Assembly: GCF_027887165.1 (NCBI RefSeq)
Contig: NC_077230.1
Span: 29,312,351-29,376,350, forward strand
Direction of reading: 5' to 3'
DNA length: 64,000 bases
Origin: Monodelphis domestica
Taxonomy: Eukaryota; Chordata; Mammalia; Didelphimorphia; Didelphidae
Below, one piece after another: positions 13,146-23,775 of this stretch. Made by a program: the position numbers and the translations under genes. Positions within the stretch are counted from its first letter, which is position 1. Each line of letters opens with the position of its first letter. The notes under the pieces were generated by a model that saw only the letters and a list, made by a program, of their open reading frames with translations, made no database searches and had not been told where the DNA came from.

Positions 13146-13439
13146 GATCCTAATGGTTATGCCAGGAGGATTAGAGTATTGTCGGGTTCTACCCCACTGG
13201 ATGGGCTTTTAATATGAATTACTTTTGAAAGGTAATGGACTGTCTTATAACAAGACCACTCTATCTAACTTTAGAAAGTTTTATAACCAGGGTAGCTCTC
13301 ATTTGAGTTTTTTGAACATCAGCATCTGATAAAACAATTTTATGAAAGAGCAAATACCTGTGTCAGTAGAGGTTACTCCCATATCAATGAAATCACAGAT
13401 CACTCAGCATTATATTAAGTGATAATTATCATAGTATCT

Positions 13440-13612
13440 TTTTTAATTAAGTGCTTTAAGGTTTGTAGCATGGGTTTCTTAGTTAATCTGATCCTTACAC
13501 AATCCTATAATGTAGGCTATTATTATTCCCACTTTAAGATAAAGAAACTAGTTTCTGGAAGGAATGCCAAGCAATTTGTGTGAGACTAGATTTGAACTAA
13601 ATGATTTTTAAC
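13440..13612 (-). repeat. MIR-like SINE
   Basis: 'gtgctttaaggtttg..gatccttacacaatcctataatgtaggc..tttaagataaagaaact' is the MIR core on the minus strand. Confidence 0.7.
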
Positions 13613-14019
13613 TTTTTAGTCTCTCTTTCCAGCAGCTTTCTAATTTTAGTCATGTAACAGTGTCTTCAAGGTGAATGTATAAGGTGAAAAATTCACTTGC
13701 CAAACTACTGAAGAAGGAAGGGGTAGGATTTAACAGATGTGCTCCCTTATGTTATTCTATTTGAGTTTTTTTAAAGGATTACCCCCCCCATTTTAAAAAT
13801 AATGCTTGAGCACAAAATTTTAAAGAAATAATTGGGTTAATAGGAAGTCTTCCTGACAATTTTATCAGAAGCCCGAGGACTAAAAAATGATAAATTAAAT
13901 AAACATATTAAGATTTGTTCACGGAGGACATACAATCAGAGATCTGGTAGGATCTGGCAAAAAGGGTTATATAGTAACTAAATACTATCTGTGAAATACT
14001 TTATTTCTCTGAGGAGCCT

Positions 14020-14385
14020 GTTTCTAATAATTTGTTAATTTTTAATTTAGAATATTTTCCCATGGTTTCATAATTCATGATTTCCCCCCTTCCCCCACTA
14101 TATTCCCTCCCCACACTTCCAGAGCTGATAAGTAGTTCCACTGGGTTATACATGTATCATTGTTCAAAACCCATTTCCATGTTATTCATATTTGCAGTAG
14201 AACCATCCTTTAACATCAAAACCCTAATCATATCCTTATCAAACTACGTGATTGATCATAAGTTTTTCTTCTGTGATTCTGCTTCCACAGTTCTTTCTCT
14301 GGATGTGGATAGTGTTCTTTTTCATAAGTTCCCCTGGATTGTCCTGGGTCATTGCTTTGCTGCTAGTAGAAAAGTCTATTGCATT
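14020..14385 (-). mobile_element. L1 3' UTR fragment, minus strand
   Basis: On the minus strand this reads 'acatccagagaaagaactgtgg' through the 'ataacccagtggaa' block and a G-rich run to an A-rich tail, the order of the marsupial L1 3' UTR. It abuts a plus-strand L1 3' end, forming an inverted pair. Confidence 0.75.
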
Positions 14386-14394
14386 TGAATAATA

Positions 14395-15323
14395 TGAATA
14401 AGCACATGAAAAAGTGTTCTAAATCTCTTATAATCAGAGAGATGCAAATCAAATCAACTCTGAGGTATCACCTCACACCTAGAAGATTGGGTAACATGAC
14501 AGCAAAGGAAAGTAATAAATGCTAAAGAGGATGTGGTAAAGTTGGGACATTAATGCATTATTGGTGGAGTTGTAAATTGATCCAACCATTCTGGAGGGCA
14601 ATTTGGAACTATGCCCAAAGGGTGACAAAAGACTATCTGCCCTTTGATCCAGCCATAGCACTGCTGGATTTGTAACCCAAAGAGAGAATAAGGAAAAAGA
14701 CTTGTACAAGAATATTCATAGCCGCGCTCTTTGTGGTGGCAAAAAATTAGAAAATGAGGGAATGCCCTTCAATTGGGAAATGTCTGAACAAATTGTGGTA
14801 CATGATGGTGATGGAATAGTATTGTGCTCAAAGGAATACTAAAACTGGAGAAATGCCATGTGAACTGGAATGACCTCCAGGAATTGATGCAGAGTGAAAG
14901 GAGTAGAACCAGGAGAACATTGTATACAGAGATGAATACACTGTGGTACAATTGAATGTAATGGGCTTCTCCATTAGTGGCAATGCAGTGATCCTGAACA
15001 ACTTGGATGGATCTACAAAGAAGAACATGATCAACATCCAGAGGAAAAACTGTGGGAATAGAAACATTGAAGAAAAACAACTGCTTGATTACATGGGTTG
15101 AGGGGGATATGATTGGGCATGTATACTCTAAATGATCATCCTAGTGCAAGCATCAACAACATGGAAATAGGTTTTGATCAAGGACACATGTAAAACCCAG
15201 TGGAATTGTGTGTCAGCTATAGGAAGGAGTGAGGGGAAGGGAGGGAGTGAAAGAATATGATTCTTGTAACCAAGGAACTATGTTCTAAATTGACTAAAAT
15301 TTTCAAAAAATAAAATAAAATGA
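14395..15323 (+). mobile_element. L1 3' end (last ORF2 codons and 3' UTR), plus strand
   Basis: Clear L1 3' end: 'gagatgcaaatcaaatcaactctgaggtatcacctcacacct' through 'gcccttcaattgggaaatgtctgaacaaattgtgg', the GTAGAACCAGGAGAAC block, a G-rich run near 15210-15245 and an A-rich tail 15300-15323. It ends directly against retroviral integrase sequence. Confidence 0.9.
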
Positions 15324-15324
15324 A

Positions 15325-16044
15325 GAACAAGTTGTTAAATCCTGCCTGTCATGTTTACTCACACTACCTAGTCCACCTTCTATTGCAATTAACCCCACAG
15401 GCCTCCTTCTTAACCACCTATGGCAAATGGATGCTACTCATTATCCCTTATTTGGTCGTTCCTCTTTCATTCATGTATCCGTAGATACTTCTTCTATTTT
15501 GCTTCTATCTACACAGACAACTCAGTAAAACATGTAATTTCTCATTTGCTCTCTGTCTTTCAGTTTATGGGCATTCCATAAATCCTTAAAATGGACAATA
15601 GCCCAGCATATATGTCCAAAACTCTTGCTAGCTTTGCTTCACAATTCAAAATAACTCTAAAGACAGGAATCCCATATAATCCTCAAGGCCAAACTATAAT
15701 AGAAAGAGCCCATCTTACATTAAAAAAATCAGTTGAAAAGTTTAAAAAATTTGCCCTGCCAATTTACACCAGGCCCTCCATTGGCACATGCTCTATTTGT
15801 AATCAATTTCTTTAATTTGGACCAACAAGGACAATCTATAATTGACAAATATAGATGCACTCAAATCCCCAGGCAAAAAGGTTATCTGGAAAGATGTCAT
15901 TACTAATTGCTGGTAGTCTCTATCCCCAGTTTTCTTCTGGGGAGGAGGATCTGTTTCTGTTTTTCTCCAGGTAATCCAGCACCCATTTGGATTCCAGAAA
16001 GACACATCCTTGTCATGACCCCCATCCAACAACAAGCCCCATGA
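15325..16044 (+). pseudogene. pol: Retroviral integrase remnant (3' end of pol)
   Basis: Integrase joins reverse-transcribed viral DNA to host DNA. Visible here are the second cysteine pair of the N-terminal zinc finger (CLSC), the core with all three acidic positions in order (the D of WQMDATHY, the D of KMDNSPAY, the E of NPQGQTIIERAH), and a C-terminal basic/aromatic region (FFWGGGSV, then PIWIPERH) ending at TGA 16042-16044. It is broken: an in-frame TAA stands at 15526-15528 and the reading frame changes at least twice (for instance after about 15750). Its N-terminal part and everything upstream in pol are missing. The family assignment comes from the NPQGQ..ER and PIWIPER wording typical of class II integrases. 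Confidence 0.85.
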
Positions 16045-17744
16045 TGCCTTGGAGGAAGAAAGTGAACAGGAGAGCATTGAGGAGGCTGGACTACAAGTTT
16101 AAGAAGATGCAGATACAAACTGACTGTGCTAAAACTACAACTCAGGCCATTTTGCCTACTTGGGAGCTGATTAAGAGACTAGTAAACCAAGCAGAAGAGA
16201 CTGTGGACAAGCAACAATTTATACCTCCTGATCGTACTACTGCTTTATTTCTTGCCATGTTAGCCCTTTTATCTGCACTCCCTGGTACTTCTGCTGACAC
16301 TTACTGGGTTTCCATGCCCAATCCTCCCTTTGTACTGCCAGTCACTTGGGACTTTGCTTTGCCCCATCCAATGTCCAATATATCCTATTTTCACATTACT
16401 ATGCCCATTGAATGACCGACCTTTCAAGGGAACTTCAGTTTTTTAGCCCAGACCAATACCCCTGTCATCTGTTTGAGTCTCACTTCACAACTTATGTGCA
16501 GTGGGCTCCTCACAAAGCCCTCTATACTTTGTCTGTGAATAAGTCTTGAATGGTTACTTCTCATAATAACAACTTTTAGCAAATTCTCTATGCTCCATCC
16601 ATCTCCCAAACAGCTAAATGAAGGCTCTAACAATTCCTACACTCTAAAAGAATGACTTTTAGGGTACCTCCTTGCCAAAATATCATTAGCTCCTCTATTT
16701 TTTATTAGTGAACTTATACTTCACTGTGTGGCCATCATGTTCCAGACTGTTCCTCCTAATGCTTCCAGTCAGTATTACAATCCACAAGGATATCTTTTAC
16801 CTACCATACAATATAAAGACATCCCACAGAGATATCTATGGGCTTCCCCTGTAGCTCTAACTCCCCTGACAATCATCATGGCTCAATATTTCCTCCCTTA
16901 CTTCTCTTTTTTCCTAATACATGTATTTGTTTGGTAGTATAAATATTACTTTCAGTGAATTTTCTTTAAATTATGCTTGTTTCAATTGTATTCTTTCTAA
17001 CTGCCTTTTCCCAGTGCTTCACACCAACATAATACTCATAGTTTGACAACCAGCCCATATTCTCGTCTCATTAAATATTTCTACCCCTTGGTATCACTCC
17101 CGGGGTGCTTACATGAGTCAGCAAATCTAATATGAATTAATGCATACCAAAGCAATAATTGGTCTTATCACAGCTATAATTTCCTAGTTATGATACTTAT
17201 ATCTACCACTGTTACAGCTGTTGCCATTACAGTAGAAATCAAAACTGCTGCTTACATTAATAATTTCACTGCTAATGTATCCAATACTTGGCATACACAA
17301 GAACAAATAGATTTGAACATTGAGTCCAAATTAGACATCCTAAAAAACAACCTTCTCTGGCTCAGAGATTGTGTACAATGCATTGCTCTTAGGCAACAAA
17401 TTGCCTGTCATGCTGATTATACTGCAATTTGTGTTTCCCCTTTAACCCTAAATGAGTCAGCATGGGAATTAATGAAACAATAACTTCTTAACCAATGGAG
17501 CAAATTTAATGATACCAGCTTTCTGGAGCAACTACATACTAAAATTTTACACATATCCCAAAACCTTCCAGATTCTTTTCCCACATTTCAACCTGTTGAT
17601 TTTATTCCAGCTTTAAGACATTTTCCTTTGGGCCGTCCTCATTTACTCACCATAGGAGAAATAGTCCTTCTGGCTTTTTTCCTTTGCCTTGTCATCCCCT
17701 GGATTATTAGAGTTTTTATGACATGGTGCCTCTCATCACCTTAA
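15987..17744 (+). pseudogene. env: Betaretrovirus-like envelope gene remnant
   Basis: Envelope glycoprotein relic (surface plus transmembrane subunits). A frame opening at ATG 15987 overlaps the integrase end by 58 bases, as in betaretroviruses; its first ~140 codons hold a basic leader followed by a hydrophobic segment (residues ~88-105) and then WVSMPNPP-type surface-subunit sequence, closed by TGA near 16413. From 16416 to ~17190 the surface-subunit region is scrambled by stops and frameshifts. 17190-17483 encodes the transmembrane-subunit ectodomain: a hydrophobic start, a heptad-like helical region, and a C..C pair before HADYTAICVSP. After one TAA (17481-17483) the same frame continues to a hydrophobic anchor (about 17659-17727) and stops at 17742-17744. 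It cannot make a functional protein. Confidence 0.8.
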
Positions 17745-18071
17745 GTTGCAACTTCAACAATTAACAAAAGGGGAAATTTGATAAAAATCATTTTAAATGC
17801 AATTGTGGATAATATGTTGCCTATTGTAATGCACAATATATATAATAGCTTGCTTTCATTTGCCTTGTATTTCAAATTGTATATCTGACAATACTCATTT
17901 TGATTTTATATACTTGTGTTTATTATCAGTCATTTGTTAAACTGTATGCTCATTATCAATTATTTCTGAAAATTGCTAATCTTGATCACATCCTCTGACA
18001 TTGTTATATTCTCCATCGTCCACTGGCTTCATTCTATGGTACACAGTCTAAAAATTTTTTTTTAAATAAAT

Positions 18072-18082
18072 AAAGAAGGAGA
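18072..18082 (+). promoter_or_regulatory. Polypurine tract of the class II ERV
   Basis: The purine run aaagaaggaga directly precedes the TG that opens the LTR. This is the position where plus-strand DNA synthesis is primed. Confidence 0.75.
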
Positions 18083-18489
18083 TGTCAGAGGTTGCTATCT
18101 CTGGGTCTATCTTCGATAAAAATCTGAGAACCCTCCTCAGAGGGAGAATTCTCAGGGTCTGTCTGAGAATGGGTCCAAGTGCCCTCACCTCTACCTTCTA
18201 TTAGTTTCCCATAACAAGATTGCTGACCATTCCATGCACACCAGATAATTCCTGGAACCATTATATTGTCCCAACAATTTTCCTAATAACTGCACTATCT
18301 ACATTCTTGTTACACTTTCCCATGGACCTTTCTCATGGGAGATTATTTGTAATTCCTGTGTTTTTTACCTTTAAAAGATCTAGCAGTCTTCAATAAACTC
18401 AAACCCTTTGCCACCAGCACTGGGCCCCTTCTGACCCCACTCTGTGATTGTAACTGTGATTCTTATCATTTCCCTTGCCCTTTTTTTCA
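18083..18489 (+). mobile_element. 3' LTR of the class II ERV
   Basis: About 407 bp, opening TGTCAGAGG and closing TTTTTCA. Within it are a TATA-like tttaaaag at 18370-18377 and a polyadenylation signal AATAAA at 18392-18397, only 14 bases apart, so the R region would be short. U5 is about 90 bp and T/C-rich at its end. Presence of U5 argues for a provirus remnant rather than a processed transcript copy. Confidence 0.75.
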
Positions 18490-18552
18490 GGTGAGGTCCT
18501 TCTTACTTCTACCTTTATATTTCCTCTTACATTTTTCACCATTCCTTACCTG

Positions 18553-19185
18553 TGTAAACCTTAAAATCTTTCAGACTTGTGAATGTTAAAATTTTCCCCA
18601 TTGGGGAATTCTTAATTGGAACAAATTCCCTACTGAGAAACATTCCCCATTTTAATGTGAGAACTCGCCAGGATCAGAAATGGGAGGCCCTCTACTCCAC
18701 CCGTACTTAAGACTGCTTTAGGAGAGAAAACTCCTTGCTAAACAAAGAAAATACTTGGATCCATGCTTATGGTGGGGCAAGCAGTTCTTTGAGCCAGGCC
18801 TGTTTTTAGAATTGATACAATGGGATGCTAGGTACCTAAAAGGGTTGGGCAAATTTTCTCTTGATGAGATTAGTTGACTCAGCTGTGTTTTCTCTCGTTC
18901 AGACTTACTGAGGAGATTGGTCCACACAGCAGCATTTTTTCTGATTCAGACGTACTGAGGAGATTGCTCGACTTAGCAAGAATTTAGATGGGCAGTCCTT
19001 TGGAAAGTGTCTACAGTGATTGGTAGATGTAGGGACTTATGGGGAGGTGACATGGGAGAAAACCCCTATATAAGAAAAAGCAGAATCTCTTGAGGGGATA
19101 GATCCTTTTGGAGAAATTCTTTTGGAGGATCTCTGATGAGGATCGATTGGGAAGAATCTCGCCCCTTCTGGGCCTTTAACAAAAA
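18553..19185 (+). mobile_element. LTR B (5' part), same family as A, C and D, plus strand
   Basis: Starts TGTAAACC and follows LTR C (read on the minus strand) closely for several hundred bases. It holds the shared gtgattggtagatgt block at 19016-19030 and a TATA box ctatataag at 19066-19074. It lacks the 3' part with the polyadenylation region seen in C and D and is cut at about 19185 against an L1 fragment. Confidence 0.75.
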
Positions 19186-19338
19186 ACCTTTTTGGTAGTT
19201 TAATAGGCATGACACTTAATAAGTAGATTAATTTGGAGAGGATTGTCATTTTCTATGTTAGCTCATCTTACCCATGAGCAATTCATGTTTTTCAAGTTAT
19301 TTAGATCTAGTTTTAATTGTGTGAAAAGTGTTTTGTTG
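19186..19338 (-). mobile_element. L1 ORF2 fragment, left half of a copy split by LTR C
   Basis: On the minus strand this corresponds to 62940-63090 of the better L1 ('..cacaattaaaact..', '..gctcatgggtaagatgagc..'). It is continuous in L1 coordinates with 20388-21055 once LTR C is removed. Confidence 0.85.
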
Positions 19339-20387
19339 TGTGAGATTTAAAATGATTGAGGTCTTAAACTGTAGTGATTAAAATAGTGGAAGATATAAAT
19401 TGTGATAGATATAAGAGAGGGTGAGTAAATTTGACTGCAAAAATATGTTTCACTACAGTGTCTTGGGTTTTAAAATCAAATATAAGGTGGTCGCCAGGGA
19501 AATATTCCCAATTATTCAAATACCCAAGTCAATTGGGTTTTATAGAGATTTTAATTAACAATACAATGAGTAATCAAAGAAAGAGAGAGAGAGTAAGAAA
19601 GGAATAAGTATGAAGGGCCTCAAGCCTGAGTCTTAAAAGAGAAATCAGTCAGTTTTTTAGCACACCACAAGGTCTGACTAAACAAGGATACTAGTGACAC
19701 CAGGCCAGTGTCCTTCCTCAAAGAGTCTTCCAGCCAGAGATTGTTTCAAAGGGCCTCTCTCAAGAGCCTCCAGAGCTCCTACCCCAGAGGGACAGAGCCC
19801 CTCAGAGGAGCTCCTCAAGGAGCTCTCCTTCAGAATGAGTCAGAAATCGAGATTCCTTGAATGAGATCCAAGCTCTTATTTTTAAGGGCAAACTCTCCTC
19901 TGTCACCTCCCCTAAGTCCTTACATCTACCAATCACTGTAGATGTTTCTAAAGGACCGCCCATTTTGAATTCACAGCTGAGTAGTTTTAATCTCTTTAGT
20001 AAGTCAGGAAAAAATGCTGCTGTGTAGACAAATTTCATTAGGAAAAAAACTCTGAATAAGTTATCACCCTTTTAGGTTTAAGTAGTTTACAAGTTGTCCC
20101 ACCTTTATAGGTACTTAGTATCCCATTGTATCAATTCTAAAACAGTCATGACTCAAAGAACTTCCTGTCCCTTCCATAAGCATGGATCAAAGCACTTTCA
20201 TTGTTTAGCAAGCTGTTTTCTGTCCTAAAGCAGTCTTAAGTAGGGTGGAGCAGGGACACTCCATAGCTAGGAGCCCCCACACTCAAGTAGAGTTCTCACC
20301 ATCTGCTAGGGAATTTTTTTTAAGTACAAGATTCCCCAATGGGGAAATTTCCAACATTCATAAGTCTGAGAAATTTTAAGGTTTACA
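19339..20387 (-). mobile_element. Solo LTR C, minus strand, inserted in L1 with gttg duplication
   Basis: 1049 bp with TGTAAAC at its 5' terminus (20387) and CACA at its 3' terminus (19339), flanked by gttg at 19335-19338 and 20388-20391. The host L1 sequence resumes exactly across it, which confirms both ends. It carries the shared block (19922-19936, minus strand). It is the longest family member here; its extra length lies at the 3' end. Confidence 0.9.
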
Positions 20388-21055
20388 GTTGCTATGTTCA
20401 TATAATTCCTATGTTTGTCTTGATAGATAAATTCCTAATATTTGATATTGTGTAAAGTCATTTTAATGGAATTTCTCTTTCTAATTGCATCTGCTGAATT
20501 TTATTGGAATTATATAGAAATGCTGATGATTTATGAGAGTTTATCTTATACCCTGTAACTTCCCTAAAGTTGTCAATTATTTCCACTAGTCTTTTAGTTG
20601 ATTTTCTAGGATTCTTTAAGAATACCATCATCTCATCTGCAAAGAGTGATAGTTTAGATTCCTCATTACCTACTTTAATTTCTTCAATTTCTTTTTCTTC
20701 TCTTATTTGCTACTGCTAGCATTTCTAATACAATATTAAACAATAGAGGTGATAATTGGCATCCTTGCTTCACTCTTGATCTTATTGGGAAGCCTTCTAA
20801 CTTGTCCCCATTGCAAATGATACTTACTAACAGTTTTAAATATATAATTTTTTTATTATTTTGAGGAATGGGCCTTCTATTCCTATACTTTCTTTTTTGA
20901 TAGGAATAGGTGATGTATTTTGTCAAAGGCTTTTTCTGCATTTATCAAGATAATCATGTGATCTATGTTGGTTTGATTGTTGGTATGGTCAATTATGTGG
21001 ATTGGTTTCCTAAAATTAAACTATCCTTGCCTTCCTGGTATAAATTCTACCCAGT
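20388..21055 (-). mobile_element. L1 ORF2 reverse-transcriptase fragment, minus strand, right half
   Basis: Minus-strand reading gives the RT core: ..AEKAFDKI.., [37 protein letters not shown].., then toward the left the region after the catalytic aspartates. An 85-codon frame survives at 20684-20941. It retains the codons before AEKAFD that are deleted in the L1 at 62.4 kb. Confidence 0.9.
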
Positions 21056-21062
21056 AATAGTG

Positions 21063-21288
21063 ACTTCAGGGGATGAGGGGATATGACTGAGGAGAGACTC
21101 TAAATGAATACTCTAATGCAAATACCAACAATATGGCAATGGGTTCAGATCAAGAACACACATGATACCCAGTGGAATTGCGTGTTGGCTATGGGAGAGG
21201 TGGGGTGGGGTAGGAAAAGAAAATGATCTCTGACTCCAATGTATAATGTTTGAAAATGACCAAATAAAATAATGTTAAAAAAAAAGGC
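21063..21288 (+). mobile_element. L1 3' UTR tail, plus strand
   Basis: 'gggatatgactgaggagagactctaaatg' to 'aatgtttgaaaatgaccaaataaaataatg' then A9: the terminal ~220 bp of a young-looking L1. It directly follows an inverted L1 ORF2 segment. Confidence 0.9.
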
Positions 21289-22500
21289 CTGCCCCAGACT
21301 TGGGCATGAGCTTTTGGTCTTATTCTCTGCTTAATCTGGTCAGGAATTACTCAAATTATAAACACATGCTTAGGCATGAGTTTTTGGTCTCACTATGTAC
21401 TTGATCTAACCAAGCACACTGTTGATTGCCTTGTCCTGGTGCTCTGCCCTGAGCTTTTGTCAAAAAAATTCTAGATCCCTGGAACCTCTGGGCAGGCAAG
21501 GGTGCTGGTCTGGAGGGAGTAACTTGCAGGTAAAGATATGCCAGGCTCAGAGCATTTAACATCAGTGGTGGGAAAGCAGTTAGAGAAGAATTGTAGAGTG
21601 CAGTGGGCAGCCTAGTTGCAACAGCAGAGACACTCCATATTGCACCCCCCTTCCTGAGGTTTTGGCCTCAGGGCACTTGCAGCCCAACCCAGCTGGACTT
21701 AATGCCATCAAAGCTTTCAGAAGGCAGGGAAGCTCATGCTCCAACACCTCTCTCCTCCAGACTCTGTTAAGAGATTTGCTGACAAAGCAAGGGTGAAGGC
21801 TAACAGAAAAGCCCAAAACCACAAAAAAATGAGAGGAGCAAAAGTGCAGGCAACTGCAGGAAATAAAGAATGGATAAATATGAGCAAACAACAGAAAAAG
21901 AAAAAAATCCAGACCCCTTTTTGATCTACCAACCACCCCAAACATGGATCTATGTCCTCACCTTAGGTCCAGACTGGAACTCCTGACTTTGTTTTGGGCC
22001 CAACACAGCCTGCTTTAGCATAGATTGCCCTGGACTGGGATTCTAGACTTCACCACAGGTTTATAATTTTAAGGTTGGACCTCTATTTCGCCCAGGCAGG
22101 GTCTCAGGGTCTGAAAGTTGGGTTGGGCTTATGTTCCAAATCTTGAACAGTAAATGTTGGATTGGGGAAGAGGTAGGGGAGGGGCAGGGTATGGCTTATT
22201 CTTAGTTTACTCTTCAGTCTTTGCTATAGCCTCCTACTGACTGTGTTCCCCTCTAACCCCAATGCCTCAGAGCTTCTCTGCCTATCTTTTAGGTTTTTCT
22301 TTTCTTGAAACTTGTTTCACTCTATCTCCTTGTTGGTTCTTTCACTCTTGTATTTGTTTTGTGGTATTATTTTAATTTTGATTGGTCTCAATAATAAAAA
22401 TATTATACTTTAGGAGGTCAGCTTGCAGGAAATGTAGTTCTTTTTTAGGGTAACAGATTTTCAATTATACATGGAGACTGAACTTCTCCACTCTACTACA
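21289..22500. other. GC-richer block, probably L1 5' UTR/ORF1-start derived
   Basis: 21600-21925 ends in a frame rich in Lys/Gln (..MSKQQKKKKIQ..) that resembles the beginning of a marsupial L1 ORF1 after its 5' UTR. 21940-22500 looks like 5' UTR-type sequence, possibly in the opposite orientation. Assignment rests on general resemblance only. Confidence 0.35.
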
Positions 22501-22659
22501 CTATCTTTGCTTTGACTCTGAAACTCCTTTCCTTTCCATTATCTCAATACAAATTTTTAATATTAGTTTTCTGATATTTTTACTTTATGTTCTCTCTCCC
22601 TCCATTGCTCCCTTATATCCTTCCCCCTACCTAAAGAAGGCAGATATTATGAATTTTCC

Positions 22660-23775
22660 TTAAGCAAGATATATAATTTTGATTTTACATTAAATTTAAA
22701 ATTTTTGTACAAAGTGAATGTAACCAAGATTAGAAGAAAAGCAGAAATTAGGAGAATTTTAAAAGCAAGTATCTCATAAAAAGGTCTTATTTCTGAAATA
22801 TACAGAGAAGTGCATCAAATTTATAAAATATTATTCTCTAATTGATCAATGTTCAAAGGACATGAACAGGCAGGTTTTTTTTCTGATGAAGAAATGAAAG
22901 CTATCTATAATCATATGAAACATACTCTGATTACAGTAATGAAAATGATCTTGATTAGAGCAATGAAAATTAAAATGACTCTGAGATAATATCTCATATT
23001 CATTAGAAAAGGAAAATGATAAATGTTGGAGGGCATATGGGAAAATTGGGACACTAATGTACTAGGGGTGGAGTTGTGATTTTATCCAACCATTCTGGAG
23101 AACAATTCACAACTGTACCCAAAAAACTTTAAAATTATGGCAACCCTTTTATCCAGCAATATCACTATTAGGTCCTAAAGTGATTTTCAAACAGAGAAAA
23201 TGACTTTTTTGTGCAAAATTTGTTCAAAATGCTGCTATTTTGGTGGTAGGAAAGTAATTACAAATTTAAGTGGTGTCCATTAACTGGAAAATGGTTGAAC
23301 AAGTTGTTGTATAAGGTTTTAATAGAATACTCATGCTACAAGAATTGGCAAGCATGATAATTTCAGAAAAAAACATGGAAAGACTTACATAAGCTGATGT
23401 AAAATGAAGTGAGCAGAACCAGAGAAACAATATGATGAATAATAATAAATTACCTACATATTCTCAGCAATATAGCAATCTAAGACAATCCTAAAGAGGC
23501 ATAGTGGAAAATGTTATATATTTAAAAAAAAAACTAATGGAATCTCAATGCAGATGAACATGCAGTATATTTCATTTTCTTCCTCATTTTTTTTAGTTTA
23601 GATCTCGGCCACAGAAGGATTAATACAGAAAAAAGTTTCAACATGATTGTACATGAATAATTTAGAACTGGTGGCTTGACATTTAAAGGAGTGAGGAGAG
23701 AAGGGAGGGAGGGAGAGACATAATTATGAACTAAAATAGTTTTTCTTGCAATTTGGAAAAATAAAATATTATTTT
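22660..23775 (+). mobile_element. Diverged L1 3' end
   Basis: Order matches 1920-3085: 'ttttgtacaaagtgaatgtaaccaagattagaag', 'ggacatgaacaggcagg', 'gactctgagataatatctcata', 'tccaaccattctggagaacaattc', 'gagcagaaccagagaaac', then G-rich run and A-rich end. Confidence 0.85.

Larger units (their letters stand above)
15325..18489 (+). mobile_element. 3' half of a class II (betaretrovirus-like) endogenous retrovirus
   Basis: Order seen: integrase remnant, env remnant overlapping the pol end, a noncoding stretch, a purine-rich tract (18072-18082) and a TG..CA 3' LTR (18083-18489). gag, protease, reverse transcriptase, RNase H and the 5' LTR are absent; the left edge lies inside the integrase zinc-finger region, immediately after an L1 tail. 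Frames are interrupted throughout, so it is an old, non-functional remnant. The overlapping integrase/env layout and the integrase wording fit betaretrovirus-like (class II, ERVK-type) elements. Because 5' flanking sequence is lost, the 6-bp duplication expected for class II cannot be tested. Confidence 0.85.

Noticed and set aside
14769..15080. Two overlapping minus-strand frames of 79 and 103 codons
   Set aside because: Antisense to the L1 3' UTR.
14020..15323. A single twin-primed L1
   Set aside because: Both the minus and the plus segment contain the same 3' UTR region with diverged sequence, so they are two separate insertions, not one inverted copy.
21580..21945. 121-codon minus-strand frame with hydrophobic N-terminus
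   Set aside because: Antisense to a Lys-rich plus-strand stretch resembling an L1 ORF1 start; the hydrophobicity mirrors A-rich coding sequence.
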